Shown here piece after piece: positions 5,655 to 6,059 of a stretch of 6,059 nucleotides of DNA. Origin of the DNA: Pseudomonadota bacterium (GTDB lineage: Bacteria; Pseudomonadota; Alphaproteobacteria; Azospirillales; Azospirillaceae); contig JAEYPE010000007.1 in assembly GCA_023411035.1 (NCBI GenBank), forward strand, positions 1 to 6,059. Reading direction: 5' to 3'. Position 1 is the first letter of the stretch. The number at the start of each line of letters is the position of its first letter. A program made the translations under genes and the position numbers. The notes below the pieces were generated by a model. That model did no database searches. It saw only the letters and a list, made by a program, of their open reading frames with translations, and was not told the DNA's origin.

Positions 5655-6059
5655 ATGAACGCAGAAACCGGGCCCGAACCGGAGGCTCCGAAGAAGCGCG
5701 GACGAATCCCCCAATCGGCGTGGCCGCAGATTCTTGAGCGCTACCGTACCGGCGCAACCCTGTCGGCGATCGCGCGTGAATTCGAATGCACGCCGAGCGC
5801 CATTTCCTACATCATCCGCAAGGCCGAGGCCGCCAGCGAAAAAGATGTGGTGGCCGAAGATGCTGCGGACACCGCCGCTCCGGACGCGCCGGCGGAGGCG
5901 CCGCCCGCCGCTCCCGCTCCGGTTGCGGCCTCCGATGCTCCGGCACCGGTGAAGCCCGCCCGCCGTGCCGCCGAACCCCGCACGGAACCGGTGAGGGAAG
6001 CCCGCGCCGCGGCGCCCGCCCCCGCTCCGGCCCCGGTTCAGTCTGCCGCGCCCCAGCCT
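5655..6059 (+). CDS. Helix-turn-helix protein with AT-hook-like motif and Ala/Pro-rich tail (cut by window end)
   Basis: The frame is open from ATG 5655 to the window edge, giving 135 residues without a stop. After an acidic start (MNAETGPEPEAP) comes KKRGRIP (13-19), close to the RGRP core of AT-hooks. Next is one helix-turn-helix unit at about 23-58, including SAWPQILERYRTG and ATLSAIAREFECTPSAISYI, of the resolvase/transposase-like HTH type. From about residue 65 the sequence is low-complexity Ala/Pro with scattered Arg, Lys and Glu. A minor-groove/major-groove DNA-binding protein, perhaps a nucleoid protein or regulator, is inferred; no named family is recognised. An in-frame ATG at 5619 would add MTQNSLWQPSDI, but those codons lack the GC-rich third positions of the rest and have no ribosome site. 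For 5655 the site is also weak (GAG 7 bases upstream). It is divergent from degP. Confidence 0.75.
   Translation, partial: MNAETGPEPEAPKKRGRIPQSAWPQILERYRTGATLSAIAREFECTPSAISYIIRKAEAASEKDVVAEDAADTAAPDAPAEAPPAAPAPVAASDAPAPVKPARRAAEPRTEPVREARAAAPAPAPAPVQSAAPQP

Noticed and set aside
5443..5757. 104-codon minus-strand open frame across the intergenic region
   Set aside because: It overlaps the start of the well-supported HTH gene, has no ribosome site that I can see, and lacks GC-rich third positions.

Overview
The window is high-GC (well above 60% by eye), gene-dense DNA. G/C dominates third codon positions, there is a DegP/MucD-type periplasmic protease, and polyprenyl-phosphate glycosyltransferase genes are clustered. 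This fits an alphaproteobacterium, most likely a Rhodospirillales member such as Azospirillum. The genus is an inference from style and content; there is no marker gene to prove it.

Layout from left to right: (1) the end of a plus-strand reading frame at 1-153, unrecognised. (2) A minus-strand gene for a small exported Pro/Gly/Arg-rich protein (125-517). (3) An intercistronic stretch (518-690) with a long imperfect hairpin. (4) A compact minus-strand cassette, in transcription order: GT2 polyprenyl-phosphate sugar transferase (2735-3493), stand-alone LAB_N membrane protein (2373-2708), and ArnT/PMT-like GT-C glycosyltransferase (691-2376). The last two overlap by a GTGA stop/start. (5) Upstream of the cassette on the same strand, a DegP/MucD-like serine protease (3585-5201). 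(6) A 453-bp divergent intergenic region (5202-5654), lower in GC and containing several inverted repeats. (7) A plus-strand gene starting at 5655 and cut by the window end, encoding a helix-turn-helix protein with an AT-hook-like basic motif and a long Ala/Pro-rich tail.

Likely joint function: the GT2 enzyme would charge a polyprenyl phosphate with a sugar on the cytoplasmic face. The GT-C enzyme would use that lipid-linked sugar on the periplasmic face to modify lipid A or LPS core. The small LAB_N protein lies between them with an unproven role, possibly in moving or handling the donor. DegP gives periplasmic quality control. The theme of the minus strand is therefore envelope maintenance and LPS modification. 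The sugar and the acceptor cannot be read from the sequence. The HTH gene transcribed away from degP may be a nucleoid-associated or regulatory protein.

I saw no tRNA, rRNA, insertion sequence, CRISPR array or sign of recent transfer. Nothing here is an obviously new defence or mobile system. The best candidates for novelty are the LAB_N protein of the cassette, the HTH/AT-hook protein and the dyads in the divergent region.
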